Assembly: GCA_000828075.3 (NCBI GenBank)
Contig: JXCB02000027.1
Coordinates: 48,897 to 112,896 of the forward strand
DNA: 64,000 nt
From: Tolypothrix campylonemoides VB511288
GTDB taxonomy: Bacteria; Cyanobacteriota; Cyanobacteriia; Cyanobacteriales; Nostocaceae
Direction of reading: 5' to 3'
The notes under the pieces were generated by a model, which did not search any database, was not told the origin of the DNA, and saw only the letters and a list, made by a program, of their open reading frames with translations. Each line of letters opens with the position of its first letter. Position 1 is the first letter of the stretch. Of this stretch, positions 1 to 8,942 are shown one piece after another. Position numbers and translations under genes: made by a program.

Positions 1-836
1 CCTGGTGCAGCACAAGCATCTATCACCACCTCACCTGGTTGCGGGTCGAGTAAATGAGTCACCAACTGGGCGCTACTATCTTGTACAGTCCACCAACCCT
101 CGTTATAACCAGGCAGATTTTGAATAGGACCAGCGTTACTGATCAATCGTAAAGCTTGCGGTAGGTGAGGAACACGTTGAAACTCAACACCAGCAGATGA
201 CAACGCCGTCTCAACTTTTTCTATTGAAGTGTGAAGGGGATTTATCCGCAGGTCAATTGTAGGAGTTTTGTTCATCCATAAGCAAAGTTGTTCTGTTTCT
301 GCCAAACCGAATTGTTCCACCCAAACTTGAATAATCCAGTCAGGAAAGCTGTATAAAATACCCAAGCGTTCCACGGGGTCAGAAAATTCAAGAGACAAGA
401 AAGAAGATAGAAAACTTTCTTCATTCTTGATTGTTCCATCTTCTTTCTTTGCCAAACGAACATATTGCCGCAATAAACCATTGACAAAACCCGTCAGTCC
501 AGAAAAGCCATTCTCTCTGGCAAGTTGGACGGTAGTATTTACAGCAGCACTTTCAGGAATTCGTTCCTGATACTGTAGTTGGTACAAGCCCAAATGCAGA
601 ATCGTACGGAGGTCTTTTGGCTGTTGGTGAGATTTCTTTTTACCTAATTGGTCGATCAGGGCGTCGAGGGTACGCTGTCTTCTGGTACAGCCATAAACTA
701 ATTCTGTGACAAGGCGGCGATCGCTATCAGGTAGATTTGCTTTTTGCAGCACTCTATCTAGGGCAATGTCAGCATAAGCCCCCTTGTGAACGTCTCGCAA
801 GGCAATAAAAGCTAGTTGACGGGGGGATGTGAGCAA
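1..836 (-). CDS. rsmB: 16S rRNA (cytosine967-C5)-methyltransferase RsmB, 5' part (runs off the window)
   Basis: The enzyme methylates C967 of 16S rRNA using S-adenosylmethionine. Reading the minus strand gives one continuous frame of about 278 residues. The NusB-like RNA-binding domain comes first (motifs RQLAFIALRDVHKGAYAD and RRLVTELVYGCTRRQRTLDALI), followed by the start of the Rossmann methyltransferase domain. The window edge cuts inside SAM motif I (VVIDACAAPG). The catalytic cysteines lie outside. No ATG is available: an in-frame TGA at 852-854 limits the start, and TTG at 834-836 (then LLTSPRQ) is my choice. The 5' end therefore abuts a heptanucleotide repeat. The family assignment is secure; the exact start is not. 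Confidence 0.9.
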   Translation of the reverse strand, partial: MLTSPRQLAFIALRDVHKGAYADIALDRVLQKANLPDSDRRLVTELVYGCTRRQRTLDALIDQLGKKKSHQQPKDLRTILHLGLYQLQYQERIPESAAVNTTVQLARENGFSGLTGFVNGLLRQYVRLAKKEDGTIKNEESFLSSFLSLEFSDPVERLGILYSFPDWIIQVWVEQFGLAETEQLCLWMNKTPTIDLRINPLHTSIEKVETALSSAGVEFQRVPHLPQALRLISNAGPIQNLPGYNEGWWTVQDSSAQLVTHLLDPQPGEVVIDACAAP

Positions 837-866
837 TTCAAAATTCAAAATTCAAAATTCAAAATT
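836..866. repeat. heptanucleotide tandem repeat (ATTCAAA, about 4 units)
   Basis: The unit ATTCAAA repeats with period 7 immediately upstream of rsmB. Short tandemly repeated repetitive sequences of this kind are typical of Nostocales intergenic DNA. About 85 bases further on, the dispersed phrase 'catctgtgtccatctgtgg' appears; it recurs near 5.44, 55.93 and 63.45 kb. The rest of the gap to 1067 shows nothing convincing. Confidence 0.8.
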
Positions 867-1067
867 GGACAAGCCAATGGTAGCAAGTATCCTAGCGGTC
901 TTGCTTAGACCTATTGCGGAATGTGAGTTCCATCTGTGTCCATCTGTGGTTAATTATTCTTTTTTTTGGAATGAATGCAAGAAGTCTCTTCATGCGATGA
1001 GGTGCGCTTACGTGACCGTAACGCACCCTGGTTGGATGAAAATAAGCTTTAAGTTACTTTACAAGCT

Positions 1068-2516
1068 TTAACTCAAGTACACAGTGTCAACCTGGACGAG
1101 TTCAAACTCACAAGCCCTAGAAGCAGGTTCTACGGTAAATGGCTCAAAAGTTACTAAAGGTAAAAATGTGGGGTTTTGCAATAGTTCTTTTGCTAGCAAG
1201 AATCCAGCAATTGTCCAAGTTTGATATTTTCTGGCTTGTTTGCCCATCAGTCGCCCTTTCTTACCGTCGTAATACTCTGCCCATTCGTCTAGATGCAAGC
1301 GTGATTCTGCAATTTCAATAGCCTTGTGTGCAAGCTCCATTCTATTGGTTTTTACAGCAGCCGCTGACAACAACCACAATAAGACCGGCCAACTTCCACC
1401 ATTGTGATAGGACCAAGGTCTATTTTTGGGGTCACATCCAGTGACAATTCTATACTCTTCGTTTTCCAAAGCTGGGAAACAAATTTTCATGGGCATATCT
1501 CCCACCAAGTCATCCCATCTCTCGTCGATGAGATTCATAATTGCTTGTGATTGCTCTTCACTCGTTAGATCTGAGATAACAGCGACCAAGTTTCCTAAAG
1601 AAAAGAAGCGAGTATCTAGCTGTGAAGGTCCAACATTACCAACGAGAAAACCACCTTTTTTTGGCAGCCATTTGTCCAATTCGTAATAGGGTAGGGAATC
1701 TGCATATATATTGAAGGGATTAGCTGCAGCTTTGCCATACTCTTCACTCTTGAAGCGATAAATCTTGTTTAAGCGATGAAGATCCATCCAATAATACTGG
1801 CGAATATGAGTCCGTAGAAGCGGTAAGCGATTATCGATCGCTGTCACAATATCTTCGTTACCCTGACAAATCAGCAGTTCTCTAGCAGCACGCAATGCAG
1901 CAAAAAATAGAGCTTGAATTTCTAAGGGATGCCCATAGATACCCATACGACGGTCAATCATACAAGCGCCGTCTGGAACCAAGATCGTTGGGTACATATC
2001 AAACCGAGTTGCCAAACACAGCTCCATAATTAATCTCAGACCGTGTTGAAACTGAGGTTGATAAGCCAGAGAAAAATCTTTTGTAGCAACTACATAAGCA
2101 CGCAACAAAATCACCCACCACAAGCAGGAATCAACAGGTGTGACTCGCGCAATAGCGTGTTCCCCAAAATCTGCTTCTAGATATTCTTCCTCACCGTCAC
2201 AGACAACTTTAAAGCTAGCCGGCATTAAACCTCGACCCGGCTTATAAGCATCTAATTGCCTTTCTTTAGGCTGTAACTTTAAGGTTTCTTCTAAAAAGTT
2301 GCGGACAATATCCGTTCTACCTTTCATCAGAAAAATGAGAGCAGAAGATACAAAATCCCGAACAAAACACTGATCGTAATTCAACGCTTCTACTGTTGCA
2401 TCATAAGCAGCTACTGTCCCTACAGGACGACCTTTATAATAAAGAATCGACTTTTCTAGCGCTGTCCACGCCTGTTGTTCTATACTTTCACTCGATACCA
2501 AGCCATCTAATTGCAT
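1068..2516 (-). CDS. alkaline/neutral invertase (GH100)
   Basis: This cytosolic beta-fructofuranosidase hydrolyses sucrose to glucose and fructose, a key sucrose-catabolic step in filamentous cyanobacteria that feeds glycogen synthesis and nitrogen fixation. The 482 residues match the usual cyanobacterial length. Diagnostic GH100 stretches include [19 protein letters not shown] near residue 40, the [10 protein letters not shown] and [20 protein letters not shown] blocks that form the catalytic barrel, and [12 protein letters not shown] with RPWSYH near the C terminus. There is no signal peptide. The ATG at 2516 is followed by residues expected for the family. The gene stands alone, transcribed leftward, with a long AT-rich upstream region. 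It could be called invA or invB; the sequence does not settle which paralogue. Confidence 0.93.
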   Translation of the reverse strand: MQLDGLVSSESIEQQAWTALEKSILYYKGRPVGTVAAYDATVEALNYDQCFVRDFVSSALIFLMKGRTDIVRNFLEETLKLQPKERQLDAYKPGRGLMPASFKVVCDGEEEYLEADFGEHAIARVTPVDSCLWWVILLRAYVVATKDFSLAYQPQFQHGLRLIMELCLATRFDMYPTILVPDGACMIDRRMGIYGHPLEIQALFFAALRAARELLICQGNEDIVTAIDNRLPLLRTHIRQYYWMDLHRLNKIYRFKSEEYGKAAANPFNIYADSLPYYELDKWLPKKGGFLVGNVGPSQLDTRFFSLGNLVAVISDLTSEEQSQAIMNLIDERWDDLVGDMPMKICFPALENEEYRIVTGCDPKNRPWSYHNGGSWPVLLWLLSAAAVKTNRMELAHKAIEIAESRLHLDEWAEYYDGKKGRLMGKQARKYQTWTIAGFLLAKELLQNPTFLPLVTFEPFTVEPASRACEFELVQVDTVYLS

Positions 2517-3267
2517 TGTAGGGAAAACTCCTTTTATTTAGTCAATTGTGGTTTTGTTGTAGATGCACCAATGATGAAGTTATTGCTGCTATTCTCATCA
2601 TAACAATGCTGATTAATTGTTAATTTAATAGCAAATACCAACCACTACACAATAAATACAGCAAAAACGGCTCTTGCTGCTCATTTTTCGCGGCTTAATT
2701 GAGAGTTATTTTATTTGGGTTAATTATCTCTTTACTAAATGAAAGCCGTTGTTTTCTTTTAGTTCAAACAGTCGCATAAATCTATTTTTTCATGATATGT
2801 TGCTCTGTTTGAAATCCAAGAACTTGGTTTTACCAAACAAATACATATCTCAGGTACTATGTAATGTTTGCATCATTTTGATGTTTTTATTAAGTAATTA
2901 TACCTAAAATTAAAAGAGATAATTTGGATTATGAATGAAAAAAATGAAATAATTTGACCACGCCTATATGATAAGAATTTATAACAAATTTTCACAAGAT
3001 GCAATATGGTTTTTAACTTTCTTTTTCACAGTTTAAGAAAGGCTGTTTATTTTACCTCAATTCCTCTTTAATGGCGAGCTTGTAATAGGTAAAAGAGATA
3101 AAACAGATAACATAAAGCGTAGAAAAGTACAGGCAGAATACAGGTTTTCCGCGCTGGCTTGCAGAAAAATTCATAAGCAACATAGGTGAAGATAAAGTAA
3201 CTTTTGAAACAGCAAAAATTTTGTAACTTGTTTTGAAAAAAGTAACAAAGCTGTGTGATTTGGCAGT
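2517..3267. other. AT-rich intergenic region upstream of the invertase
   Basis: About 750 bases without a supported gene. It presumably holds the invertase promoter, since the gene reads leftward from 2516. No clear operator, terminator or structured RNA was seen. Confidence 0.5.
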
Positions 3268-3691
3268 TTAGAAGACAGCCAAATCTAATTTTTGTTTAAC
3301 AGCATTCGACACCCATTCGCCAAGTACTCCATTGTTTACTGAATCCTTACCAAAAACAGGGATTTTCACCATTGATCTGACTGCTTTGTCCAAAGGTAAC
3401 AAAGCAATAACAGCTAGCTGTGTGCCAAAGTGCAGCAGCTAACGGTGTAAGGTATTGAACAAGTGTAAGCACCCGTAAAAGTAGACCTTAGGAACAGATG
3501 CATACCGCTTTTCTAGGATGACGGCATAACCTTTGGGTACTTCCTCTACAGGAGAATCCTATTCTATTACACTGATTCAATGGAAAATGTGATTTAAAAG
3601 TCTACCTTGAAATCTAGCACTGTGCAGCTTAACCCGCTCTGTAAGAGTGACCAAGACTCATTTTATCTCGAATCACTTCTGTACAAATCAT
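3268..3691 (-). pseudogene. decayed protein-coding gene, family not recognised
   Basis: Translating the minus strand gives protein-like sequence broken by stops. The last stretch is clean and ends at a TAA at 3268-3270: it reads LAVIALLPLDKAVRSMVK, then IPVFGKDSVNNGVLGEWVS and NAVKQKLDLAVF. Upstream in the same frame come SPVEEVPKGYAVILEKRY and ASVPKVYFYGCLHLFNTLHR, interrupted by a TAG after LHR and by TAG and TGA codons further 5'. Before those stops the frame still reads VKLHSARFQGRLLNHIFH. An ATG at 3691 opens a short stretch in another frame (MICTEVIRDKMS), which implies at least one frameshift. The intact ancestor would be about 140 residues. I do not recognise the family. The continuous non-repetitive coding character over about 400 bases argues against chance. 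Confidence 0.6.
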
Positions 3692-4064
3692 TACAGTGGA
3701 TGAGAAAGTTTGTAACTTACTGCACAAAATTCATTATTAGGCACACCCTTATAAGTACTGATTAAGAATTCTTTATGATTTTTTGCATGAGTGTTAACTA
3801 AAATCACGAGAAGAAACAGTATCTATATATACAGAATAACTTAAGATAAATATTTTTGTTCAGTAAGAATCCGTAAATTATCTGAAACTTATTGTAAAGC
3901 TTCTGTAAAGTTAGAGGTTGAAATTTTTGCTCATCATTTAAGTAAATTCCCTCTCGTATATTTATCTTCTTTTTTTAGTAATTAAGTATAAATAAGCATC
4001 ACGAAACACATTTTGCCAGTGATAACTAATTTCTTTGCAATACTTAACACTTCAAAAGTGCATA
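3692..4064. other. AT-rich gap between a decayed gene and an IS element
   Basis: About 370 bases, very AT-rich, with no supported gene, RNA or terminator. Confidence 0.5.
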
Positions 4065-4072
4065 TAGGAATC

Positions 4073-4618
4073 CTAATTGATTTTTGAAAAAACTCCGTAC
4101 ATCTGAAGACTGGCGAAATCAAATGTACTGTGCCGAATGAACCACTCAAACATCCACTTTAGATGCGGGAATGTTGGAATTAATGCACAAAAGCGTCGAA
4201 CCCATGTTTTTGCTTGCAACCAAATATCTTCAATCGGATTTTGCGTAGGGCAATTGGGAGCAAAACGAACACAATGTATTTTCCGTTGCTCGGCTGGTAA
4301 ATCAAGATTTACCTCGGACAAAAAATCTCGAATTTCTTTGGAACGATGGTAGCTCGCACCATCCCAAAAAATCAGCAATCTTTGTTCCTTCGATTCAGCT
4401 AGTAAATGTCGTAGGTAGTCGATGGTATTTTTTGAGTTTCCTGCTTCATAAGCTTTGAGAATCAACTTTCCTTCCAGGTAGTCAACAGCACCATAATATG
4501 TCTGCTTTTCTCGCTCGTTAACTACTGGAACTGCTATTTCTTGGTCACTTCTCCCCCATACATAACCACTTAAATCTCCCCACATTAAATGACACTCATC
4601 TATTAGCAGCACTCTCAA
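4073..4618 (-). CDS. IS630-type transposase, C-terminal frame (DDE catalytic domain)
   Basis: This second frame carries the RNase-H-like DDE catalytic core. The first acidic residue is in LLIDECHLMWGD, the second in LLIFWDGASYHRS, and the third is the E of NPIEDIWLQAKTWVR. It shares 4 bases with the upstream frame and would need a TTG to start alone. Frame analysis shows it is normally entered by a -1 slip on the A10 run upstream, which restores KKKKEIETLLADSREE ahead of it. Once expressed, the fusion would excise and reinsert the element at TA sites. All three catalytic carboxylates are present, so the enzyme is probably functional. Confidence 0.9.
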   Translation of the reverse strand: MRVLLIDECHLMWGDLSGYVWGRSDQEIAVPVVNEREKQTYYGAVDYLEGKLILKAYEAGNSKNTIDYLRHLLAESKEQRLLIFWDGASYHRSKEIRDFLSEVNLDLPAEQRKIHCVRFAPNCPTQNPIEDIWLQAKTWVRRFCALIPTFPHLKWMFEWFIRHSTFDFASLQMYGVFSKIN

Positions 4619-5193
4619 CTTTCCAGATTCGATTTCCTCTCGGCTATCTGCCAGCAGTGTTTCAATCTCTTTTTTTTTTCTTCAACAGCATCCGGATTTC
4701 CTTTAGGGTTCAGTTTAGTGGTTTTCTTCCAACTAATTCCTGCTGCGTTGAACAAATCATAGTAACTTTGTTTTGACTCATAAATCACATCATACTCAAA
4801 GGCTAGTTTATATTCTAGTTCCCCCAGTTCCCAAAAATCCTTGGTTTGTAACCAACTCAATACCTGTTCTCTTTGTTCGCTACTTAAGTAACTTTTTTTG
4901 CCTTTGTGATTTAAGCGCAGTCCATCTATTCCGTACTGTTCATAGGCTTGCTTCCAGCCTGTTATCGAACCCAGTGACACATCTAAAATTGTTTGAATTT
5001 CTTCATACAAATAACCTTGATAAACCAACTTTACTGCCAGCGCTTTCCTTACCTCACGGGCATTTGGACGAAGAGCTATAAATTCCTGTAGTTCTGCGAT
5101 CGCATTACTATGTGCCTCTTGAGATGGGAATACCGTCGCTGTCACGAATGGTGCCGGGGGGAGTATTGCAGTTTGTAGATACTGGTTTATCAT
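4615..5193 (-). CDS. IS630-type transposase, N-terminal frame (helix-turn-helix domain)
   Basis: This first frame encodes the DNA-binding half of the transposase: 192 residues with tandem helix-turn-helix segments (LYEEIQTILDVSLGSITGWK, GIDGLRLNHKGKKSYLSSEQ). The later region GISWKKTTKLNPKGNPDA is typical of cyanobacterial IS630 proteins. It runs through an A10 tract (minus-strand reading, 4670-4679) and stops soon after. Slipping back one base on that tract joins it to the downstream DDE frame through EIETLLADSREEIESGKLRV, the linker expected in a full-length protein. It is therefore one half of a frameshift-expressed transposase of about 365 residues. Confidence 0.9.
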   Translation of the reverse strand: MINQYLQTAILPPAPFVTATVFPSQEAHSNAIAELQEFIALRPNAREVRKALAVKLVYQGYLYEEIQTILDVSLGSITGWKQAYEQYGIDGLRLNHKGKKSYLSSEQREQVLSWLQTKDFWELGELEYKLAFEYDVIYESKQSYYDLFNAAGISWKKTTKLNPKGNPDAVEEKKKRLKHCWQIAERKSNLES

Positions 5194-5266
5194 TTGTATG
5201 CTCTTACACTTTTACACCCAACCGTATTCTCTCGTAATCTTTTTCAAAAATCAAATAGGATTCCTA

Positions 5267-5679
5267 TATTTATTAGTTTTCAAGCGAAAAACTAGAGAGC
5301 AACCAGTTTTTGTGGGAAAAGTAAGAAAGTTAATTTATATACAGTTGATATTTGTCGAATAAGTAAAAAATAACTTTTTCTTCTGTACTAACTTGCAGGG
5401 GCAAATATAGCGCTTCTCGTTTGGATGAAGTAATTATTTATCTGTGTCCATCTGTGTCCATCTGTGGTTCTTATTTCTTGATGTATTATTACACTCAACA
5501 CCAGAATCGCTATAATTAGAGACCAATCATTTGTATCAAGCATTTCCTGAAATCGTATAAGCGGTTGGATGTTAGGCAGGAATCTGTTGAGGGGTAGAGG
5601 TTGGTTGGTGTGTTAGCTACTGGTAACGTAGCAATACAATATTAATATTCTGAATTGATATCCTGATGAAAATCAACCG
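5267..5679. other. intergenic region with a dispersed direct repeat
   Basis: Between the IS and the GNAT gene there is AT-rich DNA. It contains a doubled 'tgtccatctg' repeat near 5441-5468, the same dispersed phrase found near 0.93, 55.93 and 63.45 kb. No gene or terminator is supported. Confidence 0.5.
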
Positions 5680-6228
5680 ATGCTTGTTGATGTCACAACC
5701 TGGTATCTAGAAATGTTAGACCCTAGGCACTTCCGCCCTGCCTTTTCTGACAATTCCAAGCTACTTATAACACGGGCTGAAGTTCCCTCTCCTGAATTCA
5801 GTCGATTTCTCTATAGCAGTGTAGGTGGTGACTGGTATTGGATAGACCGCTTAGACTGGACTTACAGCCGATGGCTAGAATACCTAGAGAACCCAGAGCT
5901 ACAAACTTGGGTTGCTTATGTCTCAGGTACACCAGCAGGTTACATTGAACTAGAATCACAGTTGGACAATAATGTCAAGATAGCCTATTTCGGTATCTTA
6001 CGGCAGTTTCGGGGGCAGCGCATAGGAGGACACTTGCTGAGTTTTGGAGTCAAGCAAGCGTGGGCAATGGGGGCACAGCGAGTGTGGGTACATACCTGTA
6101 GCTTGGATGGACCGTATGCACTGGCTAATTATCAGGCACGGGGTTTTCAAATTTACAACGAGGAGACCCACACCAAAGAGTTGCCAGACGAACCAATTGG
6201 TCCTTGGGTGGGAGCGTATCGTACTTAG
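5680..6228 (+). CDS. GNAT-family N-acetyltransferase
   Basis: The 182-residue protein has the GCN5-related acetyltransferase fold. A beta-strand/hairpin (WVAYVSGTPAGYIELESQ) precedes the acetyl-CoA pyrophosphate-binding segment RQFRGQRIGGHLLSFGVKQA near residues 108-127. The C-terminal strand-helix-strand follows (VWVHTCSLDGPYALANYQARGF). The family moves an acetyl group from acetyl-CoA to an amine; the substrate cannot be read from the sequence. The close of the protein (DEPIGPWVGAYRT) resembles stand-alone GNATs common in cyanobacteria. The gene converges on the WD40/J-domain locus, with only 2 bases between their stops. Confidence 0.85.
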   Translation: MLVDVTTWYLEMLDPRHFRPAFSDNSKLLITRAEVPSPEFSRFLYSSVGGDWYWIDRLDWTYSRWLEYLENPELQTWVAYVSGTPAGYIELESQLDNNVKIAYFGILRQFRGQRIGGHLLSFGVKQAWAMGAQRVWVHTCSLDGPYALANYQARGFQIYNEETHTKELPDEPIGPWVGAYRT

Positions 6229-6230
6229 CT

Positions 6231-6785
6231 TTAGTTATTAACCGATTGGTAGCGAAACTTTTTATACGCCCCATTAATCGCTTGCATCATGGCTTTTGCA
6301 CTGGCAGAACTGTTGATATCAGGGTGATACTGCCTTGCTAATCTCAGGTAAGCACCTTTTACGTCCTTTAAAGAAGCAGCCTTATCTACACCCAAGACTT
6401 CCCACCATTCCTCAGATAGCATAGACCCAGGTATGAGTTGATCACTACCAAGCATTTGACGCCAAATCTTGATGGTGCCGCCTTTACCCCCGCTCACGAG
6501 TGTTTTTCCATTAGAACTGAAGGTAATGGGGCTGCATCCAGAAAGGGTTTGTAGCAGTTCTCCAGTCCGTAAATTCCAAAGATTGATGATTCCGTCTGTG
6601 CTGCTACTGGCGAGGGTTTGTTTATCGGGGTTGATGGCAAGCGACACAACTGCTGCTGAATGTCCAGTGAGAGTATCGAGCAATTCGCCAGTGTGGAGAT
6701 TCCACAGTTTGATTGTAGTGTCTGTACTACCACTGATTACAGTTTGACCGTCTGGACTGATGACAACTGTATTAACTGCTTTCAA
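6231..6785 (-). CDS. WD40-repeat protein with C-terminal J domain (probably 3' part of a split gene)
   Basis: The frame encodes about three WD40 blades (SGSTDTTIKLWNLHTGELL, SSSTDGIINLWNLRTGELL, SGGKGGTIKIWRQ). A C-terminal DnaJ-like J domain follows (EEWWEVLGVDKAASLKDVK, RLARQYHPDINSS) with an intact HPD, so it could stimulate an Hsp70 ATPase. Three blades are too few for a closed propeller. The frame has no ATG: TTG at 6783-6785 is the nominal start, but the coding sense continues upstream (NWGQPRIISGHLKAVNT) to a TAA at 6831-6833. That segment overlaps the end of the PspA-like frame in the +1 register, so the two look like halves of one gene joined by a frameshift at an A6 run, probably after an internal deletion. 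Confidence 0.7.
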   Translation of the reverse strand: MKAVNTVVISPDGQTVISGSTDTTIKLWNLHTGELLDTLTGHSAAVVSLAINPDKQTLASSSTDGIINLWNLRTGELLQTLSGCSPITFSSNGKTLVSGGKGGTIKIWRQMLGSDQLIPGSMLSEEWWEVLGVDKAASLKDVKGAYLRLARQYHPDINSSASAKAMMQAINGAYKKFRYQSVNN

Positions 6786-6792
6786 ATGTCCA

Positions 6793-7119
6793 CTAATAAT
6801 CCGGGGCTGTCCCCAATTTTTTAAATCCAGTTAGGCTCTGCTTCAAGGTATCTACTTGGGTTGCTTGCTGCTTTACAAGGCTTCTCAGCCCATTAGCTAT
6901 TGCTTCGTGGCGTTCCTTGTTGAATTGTGCTTGACGAGCTAAATCCTGATAACCTTCTTTTAGAGCAAGTTGATACTGTCTTTCCCAGTTATCCGCTTCA
7001 GCTTGAGCCTGATCGTAATCTCTTTGAGCAATTAGTTGGGCTGCGATTGCATGTGCAGTGGCTGTATGTAATTTGCCTAAAGCATATTCTGGCGAGTTAG
7101 TGGCGTCGTATTGTCCCAT
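6793..7119 (-). CDS. PspA/IM30-like coiled-coil fragment
   Basis: The 108 residues match the central coiled-coil hairpin of the PspA/IM30 (Vipp1) family: ADNWERQYQLALKEGYQDLA followed by VKQQATQVDTLKQSLTGFKK. Family members remodel membranes, in cyanobacteria chiefly thylakoid and plasma membranes. The usual N-terminal amphipathic helix is absent and the protein ends far short of the family's roughly 220 residues. The frame terminates just after a run of six A's, where the next frame (WD40 plus J domain) continues, so this is probably the 5' half of a broken or recoded gene. A free-standing short protein is the alternative. Confidence 0.6.
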   Translation of the reverse strand: MGQYDATNSPEYALGKLHTATAHAIAAQLIAQRDYDQAQAEADNWERQYQLALKEGYQDLARQAQFNKERHEAIANGLRSLVKQQATQVDTLKQSLTGFKKLGTAPDY

Positions 7120-7273
7120 AAGTTTGTTTGAATTACCTCATTACGCAAAGCATAAACCAGTAATCTTTTACCGTCTCGTTACAATCAATGAAATCTTGCT
7201 TAATGCTTCTAAAGTTTGTGTAAAGTAAAGCTTTGGAATATCTTATGTTCTTAGTTAATAAATCGCCCTTAAT

Positions 7274-8470
7274 ATGACCTCGCTTTCTCCTCACAAAAAA
7301 GCCAAAGCCCTCAAGCCCAGCAGCCGTCGCCCAGCTAAGGAACTCTGTAGCGAGTGTGGTCTGTGCGATACATACTATATTCACTATGTCAAGGAAGCCT
7401 GTGCTTTTATTAATCAGCAGATCGGCGAATTGGAAGAACAAACGCACAGGCGATCGCGCGATTTAGACAATCCTGATGAACTCTACTTTGGTGTTCATCA
7501 AGACATGATGGCGGCGCAGAAAAAGCAGCCGATTCCCGGTGCCCAATGGACTGGTATTGTAAGCACGATCGCTATTGAAATGCTGAATCAGGGCATTGTT
7601 GAGGGTGTAGTTTGCGTGCAAAACACCAAAGAAGACCGCTTTGGTCCGATGCCCGTCATCGCTCGAACCGCAGAAGAAATACTGGCAGCGCGGGTAAACA
7701 AACCAACGCTCTCGCCTAACCTTTCGGTATTGGAACAGGTAGAAAAATCGGGGATGAAGCGGCTGTTGGTGATTGGTGTTGGTTGTCAAATTCAGGCATT
7801 ACGAGCTGTTGAAAAACAACTTGGCTTAGAAAAGCTTTACGTTTTGGGAACGCCTTGTGTCGATAATGTTAACCGCGCTGGACTACAAAAATTCTTAGAA
7901 ACAACCAGCAAATCGCCTGATACAGTCGTGCATTACGAATTCATGCAAGACTTTCGGGTTCACTTTAAACACGAAGATGGTTCTCTCGAAACGGTGCCTT
8001 TCTTTGGATTAAAGACTAACCAACTTAAAGATGTGTTTGCCCCCTCCTGCATGAGTTGCTTTGATTATGTCAATTCTCTAGCAGATTTGGTTGTTGGTTA
8101 TATGGGCGCACCCTTTGGCTGGCAATGGATTGTGGTTAGAAATGAACAAGGCAAGGAAATGCTGGACTTGGTGAATGACCAGATAGAAACTCAGCCAGTG
8201 ATGTCGAAAGGCGATCGCAAAGCAGCAGTCCAACAAAGTATACCCGCCTACGACAAAGGTGTCACCCTCCCCATGTGGGCAGCGAAATTGATGGGCGTCG
8301 TTATCGAAAAAATTGGTCCCAAAGGTTTGGAATACGCCCGTTTTTCCATTGATTCTCACTTCACCCGCAATTATCTTTATGTAAAACGCAATTATCCAGA
8401 GAAATTAGAAGCCCACGTTCCAGAGTTTGCCAAGCGCATTGTTGATCAATATAAATTGCCAGAATCATAG
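7274..8470 (+). CDS. bciB: ferredoxin-dependent 3,8-divinyl chlorophyllide 8-vinyl reductase (FrhB family)
   Basis: BciB reduces the C8 vinyl group of divinyl (proto)chlorophyllide to ethyl, a late chlorophyll a step, using reduced ferredoxin, FAD and two [4Fe-4S] clusters. The 398 residues fit the cyanobacterial enzyme. The N-terminal CSECGLC cluster motif is at about residues 24-30. Further cysteines are in VIGVGCQIQALR, VLGTPCVDNVNRAG and APSCMSCFDYVNSLADLVVG. The GYMGAPFGWQW block is characteristic. F420-hydrogenase beta-subunit proteins and plant 7-hydroxymethyl chlorophyll a reductase share this fold, but the cyanobacterial setting and length favour BciB. The ATG at 7274 is the first in frame after the divergent PspA-like locus. 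A hairpin follows the stop at 8514-8543. Confidence 0.9.
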   Translation: MTSLSPHKKAKALKPSSRRPAKELCSECGLCDTYYIHYVKEACAFINQQIGELEEQTHRRSRDLDNPDELYFGVHQDMMAAQKKQPIPGAQWTGIVSTIAIEMLNQGIVEGVVCVQNTKEDRFGPMPVIARTAEEILAARVNKPTLSPNLSVLEQVEKSGMKRLLVIGVGCQIQALRAVEKQLGLEKLYVLGTPCVDNVNRAGLQKFLETTSKSPDTVVHYEFMQDFRVHFKHEDGSLETVPFFGLKTNQLKDVFAPSCMSCFDYVNSLADLVVGYMGAPFGWQWIVVRNEQGKEMLDLVNDQIETQPVMSKGDRKAAVQQSIPAYDKGVTLPMWAAKLMGVVIEKIGPKGLEYARFSIDSHFTRNYLYVKRNYPEKLEAHVPEFAKRIVDQYKLPES

Positions 8471-8513
8471 TTATAATTATTCTCATTTAAAACCAATACG
8501 TATTTGGTTTAAG

Positions 8514-8543
8514 TAGGGTGGGCAATGCTTACCCTAATTTTTT
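8514..8543 (+). terminator. hairpin and T-run downstream of bciB
   Basis: TAGGGT pairs with ACCCTA across a short loop and is followed by ATTTTTT, about 45 bases after the bciB stop. This is consistent with intrinsic termination. Confidence 0.6.
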
Positions 8544-8942
8544 AAAATGCTTCAAAAAAATATAATTGTATACGTTATATAGGCAGTTCTTAACATTTTA
8601 CTTTCATCTTCTATCGAGTGGATGCACACTGTTCGAGTTATTTCAATTAAATAAATATAAATTCATATTTACATTTTAAAAATACCTATTAAAACATAAT
8701 TAACACTGTGATTAACTAAGCTTAACTTTCTAAGTATATTCTCTTCATGGATTAGTTAAGTGCGTTAGGTGTGGGAAGAAAAAGTTTTTGTGCAAAAAAT
8801 TGAGAAATATTATATATGTGGTGTCAACCATATTAAACACTTAGCTTAGGCATGAAACGCTACAAAAATTTTTCAATTTGGTCTAGGTATTGCACAAGAT
8901 CTATTTATCTTTGAATACAAATATAAAAGAGGAGAAGAGACT
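8544..8942. other. AT-rich region upstream of the PhoX-like gene
   Basis: No coding sense was seen. It should contain the phosphatase promoter. A well-formed ribosome-binding sequence (aaagaggagaagagact) lies directly before the ATG at 8943. TTAAC-like elements occur near 8711-8728 but are not spaced as a Pho box. Confidence 0.5.

Larger units (their letters stand above)
4065..5266 (-). mobile_element. IS630-family insertion sequence with terminal inverted repeats and TA duplication
   Basis: The element is about 1.2 kb. Its ends are inverted copies of TAGGAATCCTA(A/T)TTGATT followed by TTTGAAAAA, 27 bp with one mismatch (4065-4091 and 5240-5266). Both ends are flanked by TA (4063-4064 and 5267-5268), the dinucleotide target that IS630/Tc1 elements duplicate. 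It contains two overlapping transposase reading frames on the minus strand. Ends and frames look intact, so it may be mobile or only recently immobilised. The stop codon of the second frame lies inside the left inverted repeat. Confidence 0.92.

Noticed and set aside
829..1071. 80-codon open frame on the plus strand
   Set aside because: It starts inside a heptanucleotide repeat, overlaps the rsmB 5' end and shows no domain; composition is that of spacer DNA.
8711..8728. TTAAC-type direct repeat upstream of the PhoX-like gene, considered as a Pho box
   Set aside because: The two TTAAC cores are 10 bases apart rather than the 11 expected for 8-bp units with 3-bp spacers, and the flanking bases do not fit.
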